19,993 nt of DNA, taken from the NCBI GenBank assembly GCA_012513235.1, contig JAAZCO010000046.1, forward strand, positions 1-19,993, written 5' to 3'. The stretch is from Gammaproteobacteria bacterium (GTDB taxonomy: Bacteria; Pseudomonadota; Gammaproteobacteria; Pseudomonadales; Pseudomonadaceae). Both the position numbers and the translations under genes were made by a program. Under the pieces are notes generated by a model that saw only the letters and a program-made list of their open reading frames with translations, ran no database searches and had not been told where the DNA came from. Positions 7,554 to 15,783 of the stretch are shown piece after piece; position 1 is the first letter of the stretch; the number at the start of each line of letters is the position of its first letter.

Positions 7554-7582
7554 AACACAGACTCCAGAACAGAGCCTGTGTT
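7554..7582 (-). promoter_or_regulatory. Intercistronic RNA hairpin between era and recO
   Basis: Arms 7554-7564 and 7572-7582 form an 11-bp stem with one G-U pair (on the transcribed strand) and a 7-nt loop. It fills more than half of the 54-nt era-recO gap. There is no U-tract after it, so complete termination is unlikely; partial attenuation, mRNA protection or processing by a ribonuclease are possible. Confidence 0.5.
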
Positions 7583-7591
7583 AAATAGCCA

Positions 7592-8491
7592 TCAATACTC
7601 TTGATAACCTAATGAACGCAGGGCGCGCTCATCATCCGACCAACCACCTTTCACTTTAACCCACAAGTTGAGCATGATCTTGGAGCCAAACATCGCTTCC
7701 ATATCTTTACGGGCTTCTTGGCCAATGCGCTTAATACGCTCGCCTTTTTCACCAATAATGATTTTCTTCTGGCCATCACGCTCAACCAAAATCAGCGCGT
7801 GAATATGCAAGATGTGACCTTCTTGCTTAAACTCTTCAATCTCTACCGTAATCTGATAGGGCAATTCTGCACCCAACTGACGCATGATTTTTTCACGCAC
7901 CAACTCTGCCGCTAAAAAACGGCTGGAGCGGTCAGTGATCTGATCTTCAGGGAAGAAGTGTTCACTTTCTGGCAAGTAATCGGCAACCACTTGCTCAAGG
8001 GTTTCCAGATTATGGCCATGCAACGCAGAAACCGGCACAATTTGTGCGTTCGGCAACTTCTCAGCTAACCATTTCAGGTGCGCTAAGAGCTGACTTTTAT
8101 CTTCTAAACGGTCAGCTTTATTAACTGCGATAATCAATGGGCAGGTCAGGTGCTGAATGCGCTCAAAGACCATTTCGTCTTCTTCAGTCCAACGCATACG
8201 ATCCACAACAAAAATTGCCACATCAATATCTTTTAAAGCGGTTAAAGCACTGCGGTTCATAAAGCGATTAAGTGCAGTTTGCCCCCCCATATGTAAACCT
8301 GGGGTGTCCACGTAAACGGTTTGTACAGCGCCTTCGGTTTTAATACCGAGCATATTATGGCGCGTGGTTTGCGGTTTACGCGAAGTGATAGCTAACTTTT
8401 GGCCCAAAATATGGTTGACCAACGTCGATTTACCAACGTTCGGACGACCTACAATGGCCACATAGCCACAACGTGTTGCTTGTTCAGTCAT
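7592..8491 (-). CDS. era: GTPase Era
   Basis: Era is an essential GTPase that binds the 3' end of 16S rRNA and helps 30S subunit assembly. The 299-residue protein has the G motifs GRPNVGKS (15-22), the switch PQTTRH (40-45), DTPG (62-65), NKAD (124-127) and SAL (155-157). A C-terminal KH RNA-binding domain follows, with the IIIGEKGERIKRIG segment near 246-259. The ATG lies inside the end of rnc (8-nt overlap), so translation is probably coupled to RNase III synthesis. No strong independent ribosome binding site is visible. The rnc-era pairing is conserved across proteobacteria and joins two steps of rRNA maturation. Confidence 0.97.
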   Translation of the reverse strand: MTEQATRCGYVAIVGRPNVGKSTLVNHILGQKLAITSRKPQTTRHNMLGIKTEGAVQTVYVDTPGLHMGGQTALNRFMNRSALTALKDIDVAIFVVDRMRWTEEDEMVFERIQHLTCPLIIAVNKADRLEDKSQLLAHLKWLAEKLPNAQIVPVSALHGHNLETLEQVVADYLPESEHFFPEDQITDRSSRFLAAELVREKIMRQLGAELPYQITVEIEEFKQEGHILHIHALILVERDGQKKIIIGEKGERIKRIGQEARKDMEAMFGSKIMLNLWVKVKGGWSDDERALRSLGYQEY

Positions 8492-9179
8492 GCTGATGAT
8501 TACTCTCTATACCCAAGGCGATCAGTGCCAGAGACGCTGCCACTTGCTCGGCAATGCGCCGACTGGCACCCTGACCTCGAGTTTTTTCATTAAGTAAGCT
8601 CACCTGACATTCCACATGAAATATGCGGCAATGCGGCTCGCCTTGAATATCCACCACCTCGTAGTGTGGTAGATCCGTACTGCGTGATTGTAAAAATTCC
8701 TGCAGACGTGTTTTTGGATCTTTATTGGTATCCACCAAGGTTAACTCAGAAAAGTGCTGTTCGAGCCAAGCTAAGACTCGCTCACGCGCAACTTCCATAC
8801 CTGAGTCAAGGTAAATAGCCCCAATAATGGCTTCAGTGGTGTCAGCTAAAATTGAATCGCGGCGAAAGCCACCACTTTTTAACTCGCCTGAACCTAAGCG
8901 TAAATACTCACCTAAGCCAAAGCCTCGCGCTAACACAGCTAAGGTTTCGCCTTTCACTAGACGCGAACGCAGACGTGACAACTGTCCTTCTTTGGCCTGT
9001 GCAAAGTGATGGAACAACTTTTCACCGGCAACAAAATTTAGAATGGCATCTCCCAAAAACTCAAGACGCTCATTATTACGCCCAGAAAAACTACGATGAG
9101 TTAACGCCAAGGTCAACAAAGCCGTATCTTTAAAGGTGTAGCCAATTCTTTTCTGTAAAATCAGTAATGGATCACTCAC
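8484..9179 (-). CDS. rnc: Ribonuclease III
   Basis: RNase III cleaves double-stranded RNA, processing the rRNA precursor and many mRNAs. The 231-residue protein carries the signature NERLEFLGD at 36-44 (E40, D44) and the second acidic pair D113/E116, then a double-stranded RNA-binding domain from about 152 to 222 (DPKTRLQEFLQS near 154-165 and GQGASRRIAEQVAA near 202-215). The start is GTG at 9179-9177, the only start codon available: the frame upstream reaches a TGA within nine codons with no ATG. There is no recognisable ribosome binding site before it. The GTG shares one base with the TAG that ends the DUF4845 remnant upstream, so initiation probably depends on ribosomes finishing that frame. 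Confidence 0.96.
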   Translation of the reverse strand: MSDPLLILQKRIGYTFKDTALLTLALTHRSFSGRNNERLEFLGDAILNFVAGEKLFHHFAQAKEGQLSRLRSRLVKGETLAVLARGFGLGEYLRLGSGELKSGGFRRDSILADTTEAIIGAIYLDSGMEVARERVLAWLEQHFSELTLVDTNKDPKTRLQEFLQSRSTDLPHYEVVDIQGEPHCRIFHVECQVSLLNEKTRGQGASRRIAEQVAASLALIALGIESNHQHD

Positions 9180-9281
9180 TAGGCACGCACACGATATTGT
9201 TTGTCAAAAGTTACCACCAAATCAAAATTGCACATCAGCCACCAAGGGCTGTTTACGGTGAAGACGCTGGCAAGTGCTCAG
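9179..9281 (-). pseudogene. Remnant of DUF4845 gene (3' end only, frameshifted)
   Basis: In P. aeruginosa a DUF4845 membrane-protein gene of about 120 codons sits between lepB and rnc. Here only 199 nt separate them. On the minus strand the last codons read NFDLVVTFDKQYRVRA and stop at TAG 9181-9179, which matches my memory of the DUF4845 C-terminus, where a PL-x-N-[IF]-DLVV-x-FDK pattern is usual. The preceding residues (HRKQPLVAD) are in another frame, so a small indel lies at about 9224-9238. Further upstream there are stops in all frames and no N-terminal transmembrane segment. The 5' two thirds is therefore deleted or unrecognisable. An ATG at 9235-9233 leaves an 18-codon open frame ending in the rnc start. 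Confidence 0.6.
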
Positions 9282-9378
9282 TTACCCCCCAATACTGGAA
9301 CTATAACTGCTGTTTACTACACTGCATAACACACGCCTTCAGCCGCATGACCGCCTCTGCAGAGGGTCATACGCAGAA

Positions 9379-10230
9379 TTAGTGAATTAAACCAACACGA
9401 CTGAAACTGGGTAATATACCGAACTTAGGATCCGCCCATGTCAGCCAAATTGCAAAGGCTTTACCAACAATATACTCATCTGGAACCATACCTTGTAATT
9501 CAAAAGGTATGCTGGGGTCATCCCAGTAACGGCTGTCTTTTGAGTTATCACGGTTATCGCCCATCATAAAATAATGGCCCGCCGGAACATACCACTGACG
9601 AGTAGGTTCAATGCGGCGCCGTGCTTCCTTACGAATATAATGCTCTTGCTCGCCTAGGCTCTCAGTAAACACAGCGGCACTGCCTAAGCTACCGGGTTCT
9701 TCACCTAAAAAGCGCTCATCAATGGCCTTACCATTGACTAAAATACGCTTATCTGAGGTGTAAGTCACCACGTCACCCGGCAAACCCACCACACGCTTAA
9801 TGTAGTTAATGCGGGTATCTTCAGGGTATTTAAACACCATGACATCACCGCGCTTAGGGTCGCTGATTTCTATAACTTTTTGATCAATAACCGGCAAACG
9901 AATGCCGTAGGCAAATTTATTTACCAAAATAAAGTCGCCCACTTCCAAAGTTGGAATCATTGAGCCGGATGGTATTTGAAAAGGCTCAACAATAAACGAG
10001 CGCAAAACAAAGACCACCGCCAACACTGGAAAGAATGATTTCCCATACTCGATTAGCAGCGGTTCTTTTTCTAAGCGCTCGCGAACTTCAGAATTAAGCG
10101 CCACTGCATCTTTTTCATATTGGGCAATCGCTACGCGGCGACGCGGGGCAAAATACACCAGGTCAAGTAACGCAAGCAACCCTGTCACGGCGACCGCAAT
10201 GACCAATATCAATGGGAAATTTAATGTCAT
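9379..10230 (-). CDS. lepB: Signal peptidase I
   Basis: LepB removes signal peptides from exported preproteins at the outer face of the inner membrane. The 283-residue protein has two N-terminal membrane segments (about 5-27 and 65-80) on either side of a cytoplasmic loop. The catalytic Ser is S90 in IPSGSM, and the general-base Lys is K145 in YIKRVVGLPGD. Box E is visible as GDNRDNSKDSRYW in the last third. The start is 3 nt after the lepA stop, so the two genes are tightly coupled; the ribosome binding site is weak (GGATGA). The partnership with lepA is the classical lep operon arrangement. Confidence 0.97.
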   Translation of the reverse strand: MTLNFPLILVIAVAVTGLLALLDLVYFAPRRRVAIAQYEKDAVALNSEVRERLEKEPLLIEYGKSFFPVLAVVFVLRSFIVEPFQIPSGSMIPTLEVGDFILVNKFAYGIRLPVIDQKVIEISDPKRGDVMVFKYPEDTRINYIKRVVGLPGDVVTYTSDKRILVNGKAIDERFLGEEPGSLGSAAVFTESLGEQEHYIRKEARRRIEPTRQWYVPAGHYFMMGDNRDNSKDSRYWDDPSIPFELQGMVPDEYIVGKAFAIWLTWADPKFGILPSFSRVGLIH

Positions 10231-10233
10231 AGA

Positions 10234-12033
10234 TTATTCATCCACTCGCAGTACTGCCAAGAAGGCCTCTTGTGGGATTTCAACGTTACCCACTTGCTTC
10301 ATTCTTTTCTTACCTGCTTTTTGCTTCTCAAGCAGTTTACGCTTACGGCTCACGTCACCGCCATAGCACTTAGCAAGAACGTTTTTACGTAAGGCTTTGA
10401 CCGAGGTACGTGCAACAATTTGTCCACCAAGCGCAGCTTGAATCGCCACATCGTACATTTGACGTGGAATCAATTCTTTCATCTTTTCGGCTAAGGAACG
10501 GCCCTTTCCTGCAGCTTGGTCACGGTGCACAATTAAGGCTAACGCATCCACACGCTCACCATTAATTAATACGTCAAGACGCGACAAATGAGCCGCCTGA
10601 TAACGATCAAAGCTGTAATCTAAGGAGGCATAGCCACGGCTGACTGATTTAAGACGGTCAAAGAAGTCCAAAACCACTTCGTTCATCGGTAAATCATAGA
10701 TCACTTGAACTTGGCTACCCAAGAAGTGCATATCCGTTTGTACACCACGCTTTTCAATACACAGAGTAATTACGTTACCCAAATGCTCTTGTGGTACTAA
10801 AATAGTGGCCTTAACAATCGGCTCACGCATTTCTTCAATCAGCGATGGATCAGGCATACGTGATGGGTTATCCACGTAAATGATATCGCCATTTTTCAGT
10901 ACAACTTCAAAGATTACCGTTGGTGCTGTGGTAATCAGATCCAAGTCGTATTCACGCTCAAGACGCTCTTGAATGATTTCCATATGCAACATGCCAAGGA
11001 AACCAATGCGGAAACCAAAACCCAAAGCCTCAGAGCTTTCAGGCTGGTACTGCAACGCAGCATCGTTCAGCGTGAGCTTTTCTAGCGCATCGCGAAAGTC
11101 TTCAAAGTCATCGGAACTAACGGGGAATAAACCGGCATACACCTGCGGCTGTACACGCTGAAAACCCGGCAGCACATCAACATCAGGGGTATTTGATAAC
11201 GTTAAGGTATCACCCACTGGTGCGCCTTGAATGTCTTTAATACCAGCAATAATAAAGCCTACTTCACCGGCTTTCAGGTTTGCCGTGGGCGTGTGCTTAG
11301 GATTAAACACACCAACGCTGTCGACCTGGTGTACGCGACCCGTGGACTTCACCAACACTTTATCGCCTTTCTTAATGCAGCCGTTTTTCACGCGCACTAA
11401 GGAGACAATACCTAGGTAGTTATCAAACCATGAGTCAATAATCAGCGCTTGCAGCGGCGCATCAATTTCACCTTCAGGTGGTGGAATCACTTTTACTAAA
11501 CGCTCAAGGACTTCATCAACACCTAAACCAGTTTTGGCACTGCAGGTCACGGCATCAGTTGCATCAATACCAATCACATGCTCAATTTCTTCTTGCACGC
11601 GCTCAGGGTCCGCTTGCGGCAAGTCAATCTTATTCAGCACCGGCATCACTTCAAGGCCTTGCTCAATCGCCGTGTAACAGTTAGCAACCGACTGGGCTTC
11701 AACACCTTGACCGGCATCTACCACCAACAAGGCACCTTCACAGGCCGCCAGTGAACGACTCACTTCATAGCTGAAGTCAACGTGGCCTGGCGTGTCAATA
11801 AAGTTAAGCTGATAAACACGGCCATCACGCGCAGTGTAGCTCAAAGTTACGCTGTGGGCTTTAATGGTAATGCCCCGTTCACGCTCGAGATCCATAGAGT
11901 CCAAGACCTGTGACGCCATTTCGCGCTCGGTCAAGCCACCGCACATTTGAATCAAGCGGTCGGCCAAAGTGGATTTACCATGGTCGATGTGGGCAATAAT
12001 GGAAAAATTACGGATATGACTCAAGTCACTCAC
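10234..12033 (-). CDS. lepA: Elongation factor 4 (LepA)
   Basis: LepA is a translational GTPase related to EF-G that acts on stalled or mis-set ribosomes and in 30S biogenesis. The 599-residue length is standard. Motifs: AHIDHGKST at 14-22, RERGITIK at 51-58, DTPGHVD at 80-86 and NKID at 134-137. The LepA-specific C-terminus includes KCYGGDVSRKRKLLEKQKAG, ending IPQEAFLAVLRVDE. The start is GTG at 12033 (MSDLSHIRNF), which agrees with Pseudomonas LepA; the upstream GAGTGATG is a weak ribosome binding site. It heads the lepA-lepB-rnc-era-recO-pdxJ operon, because a terminator at 12172-12198 cuts it off from mucD. Its promoter must lie in 12034-12171, where I find no convincing boxes. A perfect palindrome, GTCGGCCGAC, lies at 12059-12068. 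Confidence 0.97.
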   Translation of the reverse strand: MSDLSHIRNFSIIAHIDHGKSTLADRLIQMCGGLTEREMASQVLDSMDLERERGITIKAHSVTLSYTARDGRVYQLNFIDTPGHVDFSYEVSRSLAACEGALLVVDAGQGVEAQSVANCYTAIEQGLEVMPVLNKIDLPQADPERVQEEIEHVIGIDATDAVTCSAKTGLGVDEVLERLVKVIPPPEGEIDAPLQALIIDSWFDNYLGIVSLVRVKNGCIKKGDKVLVKSTGRVHQVDSVGVFNPKHTPTANLKAGEVGFIIAGIKDIQGAPVGDTLTLSNTPDVDVLPGFQRVQPQVYAGLFPVSSDDFEDFRDALEKLTLNDAALQYQPESSEALGFGFRIGFLGMLHMEIIQERLEREYDLDLITTAPTVIFEVVLKNGDIIYVDNPSRMPDPSLIEEMREPIVKATILVPQEHLGNVITLCIEKRGVQTDMHFLGSQVQVIYDLPMNEVVLDFFDRLKSVSRGYASLDYSFDRYQAAHLSRLDVLINGERVDALALIVHRDQAAGKGRSLAEKMKELIPRQMYDVAIQAALGGQIVARTSVKALRKNVLAKCYGGDVSRKRKLLEKQKAGKKRMKQVGNVEIPQEAFLAVLRVDE

Positions 12034-12171
12034 AGAACATCACTCTACAATTCAGTCCGTCGGCCGACTGCCAACAGAAAATAGCCGATGAGTTTACCTG
12101 ATTAGTAGGGTTCAAGTCATCTATCGACGACTGCACGCAGAAAAAACCAAGGCTCACCGCTGGTTAAAATT

Positions 12172-12198
12172 AAAAAAAGCGACCCGCAGGTCGCTTTT
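12172..12198 (-). terminator. Intrinsic terminator after mucD
   Basis: On the minus strand a 10-bp perfect stem (arms 12189-12198 and 12175-12184, CGCA loop positions 12185-12188) runs into seven T residues (12178-12172). This is a textbook intrinsic terminator 31 nt beyond the mucD stop. It closes the algU-mucABCD operon and implies a separate promoter for lepA. Confidence 0.92.
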
Positions 12199-12229
12199 CA
12201 ATGGGCTATTTAATCCGCTAGCGGATAGA

Positions 12230-13669
12230 TTAGCTGGAGAGCTTAAAAGTAATAAAGCTTGCACGCCCCTGACGCAACACACGCATCGATACCGAGCGAT
12301 TGCTGGGCAAGTCTTGCGTAATTTTAGCGAAGGTTTTAGCTGAATCAATCATTTGATTATTCAAGTGAGTGATCACATCTCCTGCACGCAAGCCAATCAT
12401 CGCCGCCGCACCATCACGCACTTCTTGAATCAAGACAGCACCTTGTAAATCGATGGCTTTTTTCTGCTCGGCAGTCAAATCAACCACAGTGATGCCTAAA
12501 CGATCACTTTTACTGACATCACCTTTGCTCCCAGCTAATGTCATTTCCTCACCTTCATTCGGTAAAGATCCTACTTTCACTTTTAAGGTTTGACGTGACC
12601 CTTCACGCATCACTTCTAATTTAACTGTTTTACCAGGCTTCACTGCACCGACTAAATGCGGCAAATCAGCAGACATCACCACGGGATGATCATTCATACT
12701 TAAAATCACATCACCGACTTTCAAGCCACCTTTATCTGCGGGACCACTTTCCAACACTTGTGCAATTAAAGCGCCGGCTGGCTTATCTAAACCAAAGGAT
12801 TCGGCCAGATCTTTATTAACTTCTTGAATCACCACACCCAACCAGCCGCGATCCACTTTACCGCTGGCTTTAAGCTGATCACTAACATCTAAGGCCACTT
12901 CCATTGGAATAGCAAAAGACAAGCCCATAAATCCACCCGAACGGGTAAAGATTTGCGAGTTAATCCCCACCACTTCGCCGTTTAAGTTAAATAACGGACC
13001 ACCTGAGTTACCAGGGTTAATCGCGACATCGGTTTGAATAAAAGGTACATAGTTGTCATTGGGCAAGTTACGGCCTTTAGCCGAAACAATGCCTGAAGTG
13101 ACTGAGTGATCAAAGCCAAACGGTGAGCCAATCGCCAACACCCACTCGCCTACTTTTAAATCCTTAGACTTGCCCAGCTTCACTGTAGGTAAATTTTTAC
13201 CTTCAACTTTTAATAACGCCACATCAGTGCGCGGATCAGTACCCACTAATTTCGCCTGCAACTCACTGCGATCAGCAAGACGCACAATGATTTCATCAGC
13301 GTCAGCAATCACGTGATTGTTAGTCAGAACATAACCATCTTTGGAGATAATAAAGCCTGAGCCCAATGACTGTGCTTCGCGCTGGCCGCCTTTATTATGC
13401 GGGCCTTGCTCAGAGCGTGGCATGGGTATACTGCGCTCAAAAAACTCACGAAAAATAGGTGGTAAGCCTTCTAATTCAGGTAAGGAATGAAAGCCTCCAG
13501 GACCGGTTTGGGCTTTAGCAGTTTGTCGTGTACTGATATTCACAACAGCCGGCGCTGATTCTTCAACCAGCACAGTGAAATCAGGTAATTGTGCTTGCGC
13601 TGTGGGCATCACCAGCACCATCAGCGCCATACAGGCACCAAGCAATAACGAAGTTTTTTTCTGTAGCAT
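12230..13669 (-). CDS. mucD: Periplasmic serine protease MucD (DegP/HtrA family)
   Basis: MucD is the HtrA-type periplasmic protease and chaperone that clears misfolded envelope proteins and keeps AlgU signalling low. From the ATG at 13669 it has 479 residues: a signal peptide of about 26 residues ending AQA, a trypsin-like domain with the triad H119 (NNHV), D149 (RTDVALLKV) and S222 (NPGNSGGPLF), and two PDZ domains (about 270-370 and 385-475) with GWLGV and LGITV entries. The start is set by GGAG 6 nt upstream; an ATG four codons earlier (13681) would include that site in the coding region. The gene follows mucC by 20 nt and is the last of the operon. Confidence 0.95.
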   Translation of the reverse strand: MLQKKTSLLLGACMALMVLVMPTAQAQLPDFTVLVEESAPAVVNISTRQTAKAQTGPGGFHSLPELEGLPPIFREFFERSIPMPRSEQGPHNKGGQREAQSLGSGFIISKDGYVLTNNHVIADADEIIVRLADRSELQAKLVGTDPRTDVALLKVEGKNLPTVKLGKSKDLKVGEWVLAIGSPFGFDHSVTSGIVSAKGRNLPNDNYVPFIQTDVAINPGNSGGPLFNLNGEVVGINSQIFTRSGGFMGLSFAIPMEVALDVSDQLKASGKVDRGWLGVVIQEVNKDLAESFGLDKPAGALIAQVLESGPADKGGLKVGDVILSMNDHPVVMSADLPHLVGAVKPGKTVKLEVMREGSRQTLKVKVGSLPNEGEEMTLAGSKGDVSKSDRLGITVVDLTAEQKKAIDLQGAVLIQEVRDGAAAMIGLRAGDVITHLNNQMIDSAKTFAKITQDLPSNRSVSMRVLRQGRASFITFKLSS

Positions 13670-13689
13670 AAGATTCTCCATTACTAAAA

Positions 13690-14148
13690 TTACACTTCAG
13701 GCACAGAATTTAAAACAATCTGCGCTCTGAGCACAACAGGTTGCATTGTTGTTTCATCCATATAACGCGCGCTAAATAAACGCACCCAAATTGCACCACC
13801 AAGAAACCCCAGCACTGCAGCTAAAATCACCCAAGGTTCTGCGGCGTTTAGCGCATTGACCCCTAAAGCTGCAGCAAACATCGCCACTAACGGCAACATA
13901 TACACCAACATAGCACCACGAATTAACGAGTCTTCACTGATACCCAAGGTGACTTGATCACCTTCTTGCAAGTGCAAATCAGAACGCACTTTAATGGTAT
14001 GAGGCTTTTTATCCGCTGAGAAGCTATTAACAATACCTTGACCGCACGCAGCTTTAGCTGCGCAACTACCGCAAGTTGTTTTACGTTGCGTGGCAACCCA
14101 AACATCCTGCCCATCCACAGCTAATACCACACCAGGCTCTTCAATCAT
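13690..14148 (-). CDS. mucC: RseC/MucC-family membrane protein
   Basis: The protein has 152 residues. The N-terminal cytoplasmic part carries a cysteine cluster, CGSCAAKAAC (C26, C29, C35), and two transmembrane helices follow at about 79-101 and 105-124. RseC-family proteins modulate the sigma-E pathway and, in other bacteria, belong to the SoxR-reducing complex; the exact role of MucC is unsettled. I place the start at the ATG 14148, which overlaps the mucB stop by 8 nt and gives the family-like N-terminus MIEEPGVV. The ATG seven codons upstream (14169) lies deeper inside mucB and has no ribosome binding site. Membership in algU-mucABCD supports the call. Confidence 0.9.
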   Translation of the reverse strand: MIEEPGVVLAVDGQDVWVATQRKTTCGSCAAKAACGQGIVNSFSADKKPHTIKVRSDLHLQEGDQVTLGISEDSLIRGAMLVYMLPLVAMFAAALGVNALNAAEPWVILAAVLGFLGGAIWVRLFSARYMDETTMQPVVLRAQIVLNSVPEV

Positions 14149-15130
14149 CAATGACGCCCTGCTCGTCATGCACTGATAAAGCGATACGCTCAGCCGTACC
14201 TAAAGGGATTTCCCCAATGACTGTGACCATTTTATACTCGCTACCCTGCTGTACTTTTTTAGATACCACTGCGGTTGGACCAATTTGACGACGTCCACCC
14301 TGTACTTTGGCATCTGCAAGCGGCTCAAAGAAAACCGAAAAATGTGCCAAGCCGTCAGAATAGACCTGACTGAGTACATCGCCGTTGTGCTCTAGAGCAG
14401 GCTTGTAATGACTGCGCAACAAAGTAAAACCTGGCGGCAGCCAACTCGCGACAGAATCACGCTGCACTTGTTGTGTTTTTGGCGCTTGCACTTGATCAAT
14501 CGGCTGACACTGCTCACTAACAATCAATAAGCCTTGCTCGTTAACCTCATGTACCGCGCCAGCTTGCGCCTTAAACTGCACAAACTGGAAGCGCTCGAGC
14601 AACTCACCATGCTCATTGAGCAACAAGGTTTTTAACGGTATGGCTGTGCTTTTATCCATATGCAATTCAACGGCATAACGATGCTGATCGCGCGGTGCAA
14701 ACAACAGGACTGTGGTGGCATGACCGGCCACTCTCGAGTCTTTCAATACCCGTATATCATAAGAGTGCTGTAACTCTTGAATATGCAGCACAGTTGCAGG
14801 CCACATATCCACTGTGGCTAATTCGTCAGCCACAGCCGCACTCATACATGAGACACGACCATCGATACGCATCATTTCATGCGCAGGACCATTGAGCTGC
14901 ACAAAGCGCTCAAGTAACTGTCCCTGCGCATTCACTTGATGCCAGACTTGGTGAGTGGAAAAAGCCCCTTTGCGTTCATAGACAAAGGAGCCTTGATAGT
15001 TTTGCGCTTCCTGTGCACTCTGTAATCGCTGCAACCACTGCTCTGCAGTGTGTGCCTGCGTCGCAGCTAACACGTTACCCGTTAGCATCATCCCTAATGC
15101 GACGCCAGAGCAAAGAGCTTTTACCAGCAT
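14141..15130 (-). CDS. mucB: Periplasmic negative regulator MucB (RseB family)
   Basis: MucB binds the periplasmic end of MucA and shields it from proteolysis, so AlgU stays bound until envelope stress or lipid signals displace MucB. The 329-residue protein has a signal peptide of about 22 residues (ending NVLA), then the large RseB domain with QNYQGSFVYERKG around 43-55. A C-terminal domain follows, with LPPGFTLLRSHY and YSDGLAHFSVFFEPL. The ATG is 3 nt after the mucA stop; the GGAAGG upstream lies within the end of mucA. The 3' end overlaps the mucC start by 8 nt. No truncation is visible, so the guard function is probably intact. Confidence 0.94.
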   Translation of the reverse strand: MLVKALCSGVALGMMLTGNVLAATQAHTAEQWLQRLQSAQEAQNYQGSFVYERKGAFSTHQVWHQVNAQGQLLERFVQLNGPAHEMMRIDGRVSCMSAAVADELATVDMWPATVLHIQELQHSYDIRVLKDSRVAGHATTVLLFAPRDQHRYAVELHMDKSTAIPLKTLLLNEHGELLERFQFVQFKAQAGAVHEVNEQGLLIVSEQCQPIDQVQAPKTQQVQRDSVASWLPPGFTLLRSHYKPALEHNGDVLSQVYSDGLAHFSVFFEPLADAKVQGGRRQIGPTAVVSKKVQQGSEYKMVTVIGEIPLGTAERIALSVHDEQGVIDD

Positions 15131-15133
15131 CCG

Positions 15134-15751
15134 CTATTGACCTTCCAAACTGGCAGCCCGCGCATACGGCAGTCCGCTTTCTGTTTTATTCGCGCCCGTT
15201 TGCTGTGCATGTTGACGCATATAACTCGGCAAACGACGCTCATACCAAGCATCTTGACCATCGACAGCTTCAACAATAGGTGTTTTATCACCTTGCGCGC
15301 TATAACTGGCAAGCACTACAGGTCGATCAGCTTGAGCATGAGTACTTGCAGGCAAGCGCTGCTCGCTCTGCACCAGCATGGCTTCTTGCTGTAGCGAATC
15401 TTGATTGTAAAAACGCACACCACCTAACACAGCTAAAGTCACTGATGCAGCTACCGCCACACGTGTTAGCCACTGTAAATTAGTTTTCTTCGCTGCTGGC
15501 GTAACGGTCTCTTGCTGGTCGATCAATGGCGCTGATTCTTCGGCGTCAATGGCAGCCATAATGCTTGCAGACAAGTCAACTTGAGCATAGCTCGGCTCGT
15601 TATGCATGGCAGCACGCGCAGCATGATAATGAGACCAATCAGCGCGTACCTGCGGATCATTAACGGCATTGAGTACTCGGCGCAGCTCCATCTCATCAGC
15701 CTCATTATCCATCAGGGCTGAGAGCGACTGCTTAAGAATGTCTTGACTCAT
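15134..15751 (-). CDS. mucA: Anti-sigma factor MucA
   Basis: MucA holds AlgU inactive at the inner membrane. The 205-residue protein has an N-terminal cytoplasmic anti-sigma domain (SALMDNEADEMELRRVLNAV, 11-30), one transmembrane helix at about 97-114 (VAVAASVTLAVLGGV), and a periplasmic tail ending LPYARAASLEGQ, as in P. aeruginosa MucA. VLASYS at 146-151 lines up with the VLAGYS segment where the site-1 protease AlgW cuts the P. aeruginosa protein, so regulated proteolysis probably works the same way here. The frame is full-length, with none of the truncations seen in mucoid strains. The ribosome binding site AGAGGA lies upstream of the ATG, and 32 nt separate it from algU. Confidence 0.95.
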   Translation of the reverse strand: MSQDILKQSLSALMDNEADEMELRRVLNAVNDPQVRADWSHYHAARAAMHNEPSYAQVDLSASIMAAIDAEESAPLIDQQETVTPAAKKTNLQWLTRVAVAASVTLAVLGGVRFYNQDSLQQEAMLVQSEQRLPASTHAQADRPVVLASYSAQGDKTPIVEAVDGQDAWYERRLPSYMRQHAQQTGANKTESGLPYARAASLEGQ

Positions 15752-15783
15752 ATTAGGATTCCTCTTTTATCGTGCGTCGCGCA

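Noticed and set aside
9167..9382. 71-codon plus-strand ORF between rnc and lepB
   Set aside because: It is the antisense of the DUF4845 remnant and has no recognisable domain or good ribosome binding site.
12034..12171. Possible sigma-E promoter for lepA (GAACCC then TC about 16 nt later, minus strand)
   Set aside because: The -10 part does not fit TCnAA and the -35 departs from GAACTT; too weak to list as a promoter.
15134..15751. Search for a mucoid-type frameshift or early stop in mucA
   Set aside because: The frame is open to a normal C-terminus (ARAASLEGQ) with an intact transmembrane segment, so there is no sign of a mucA mutation.
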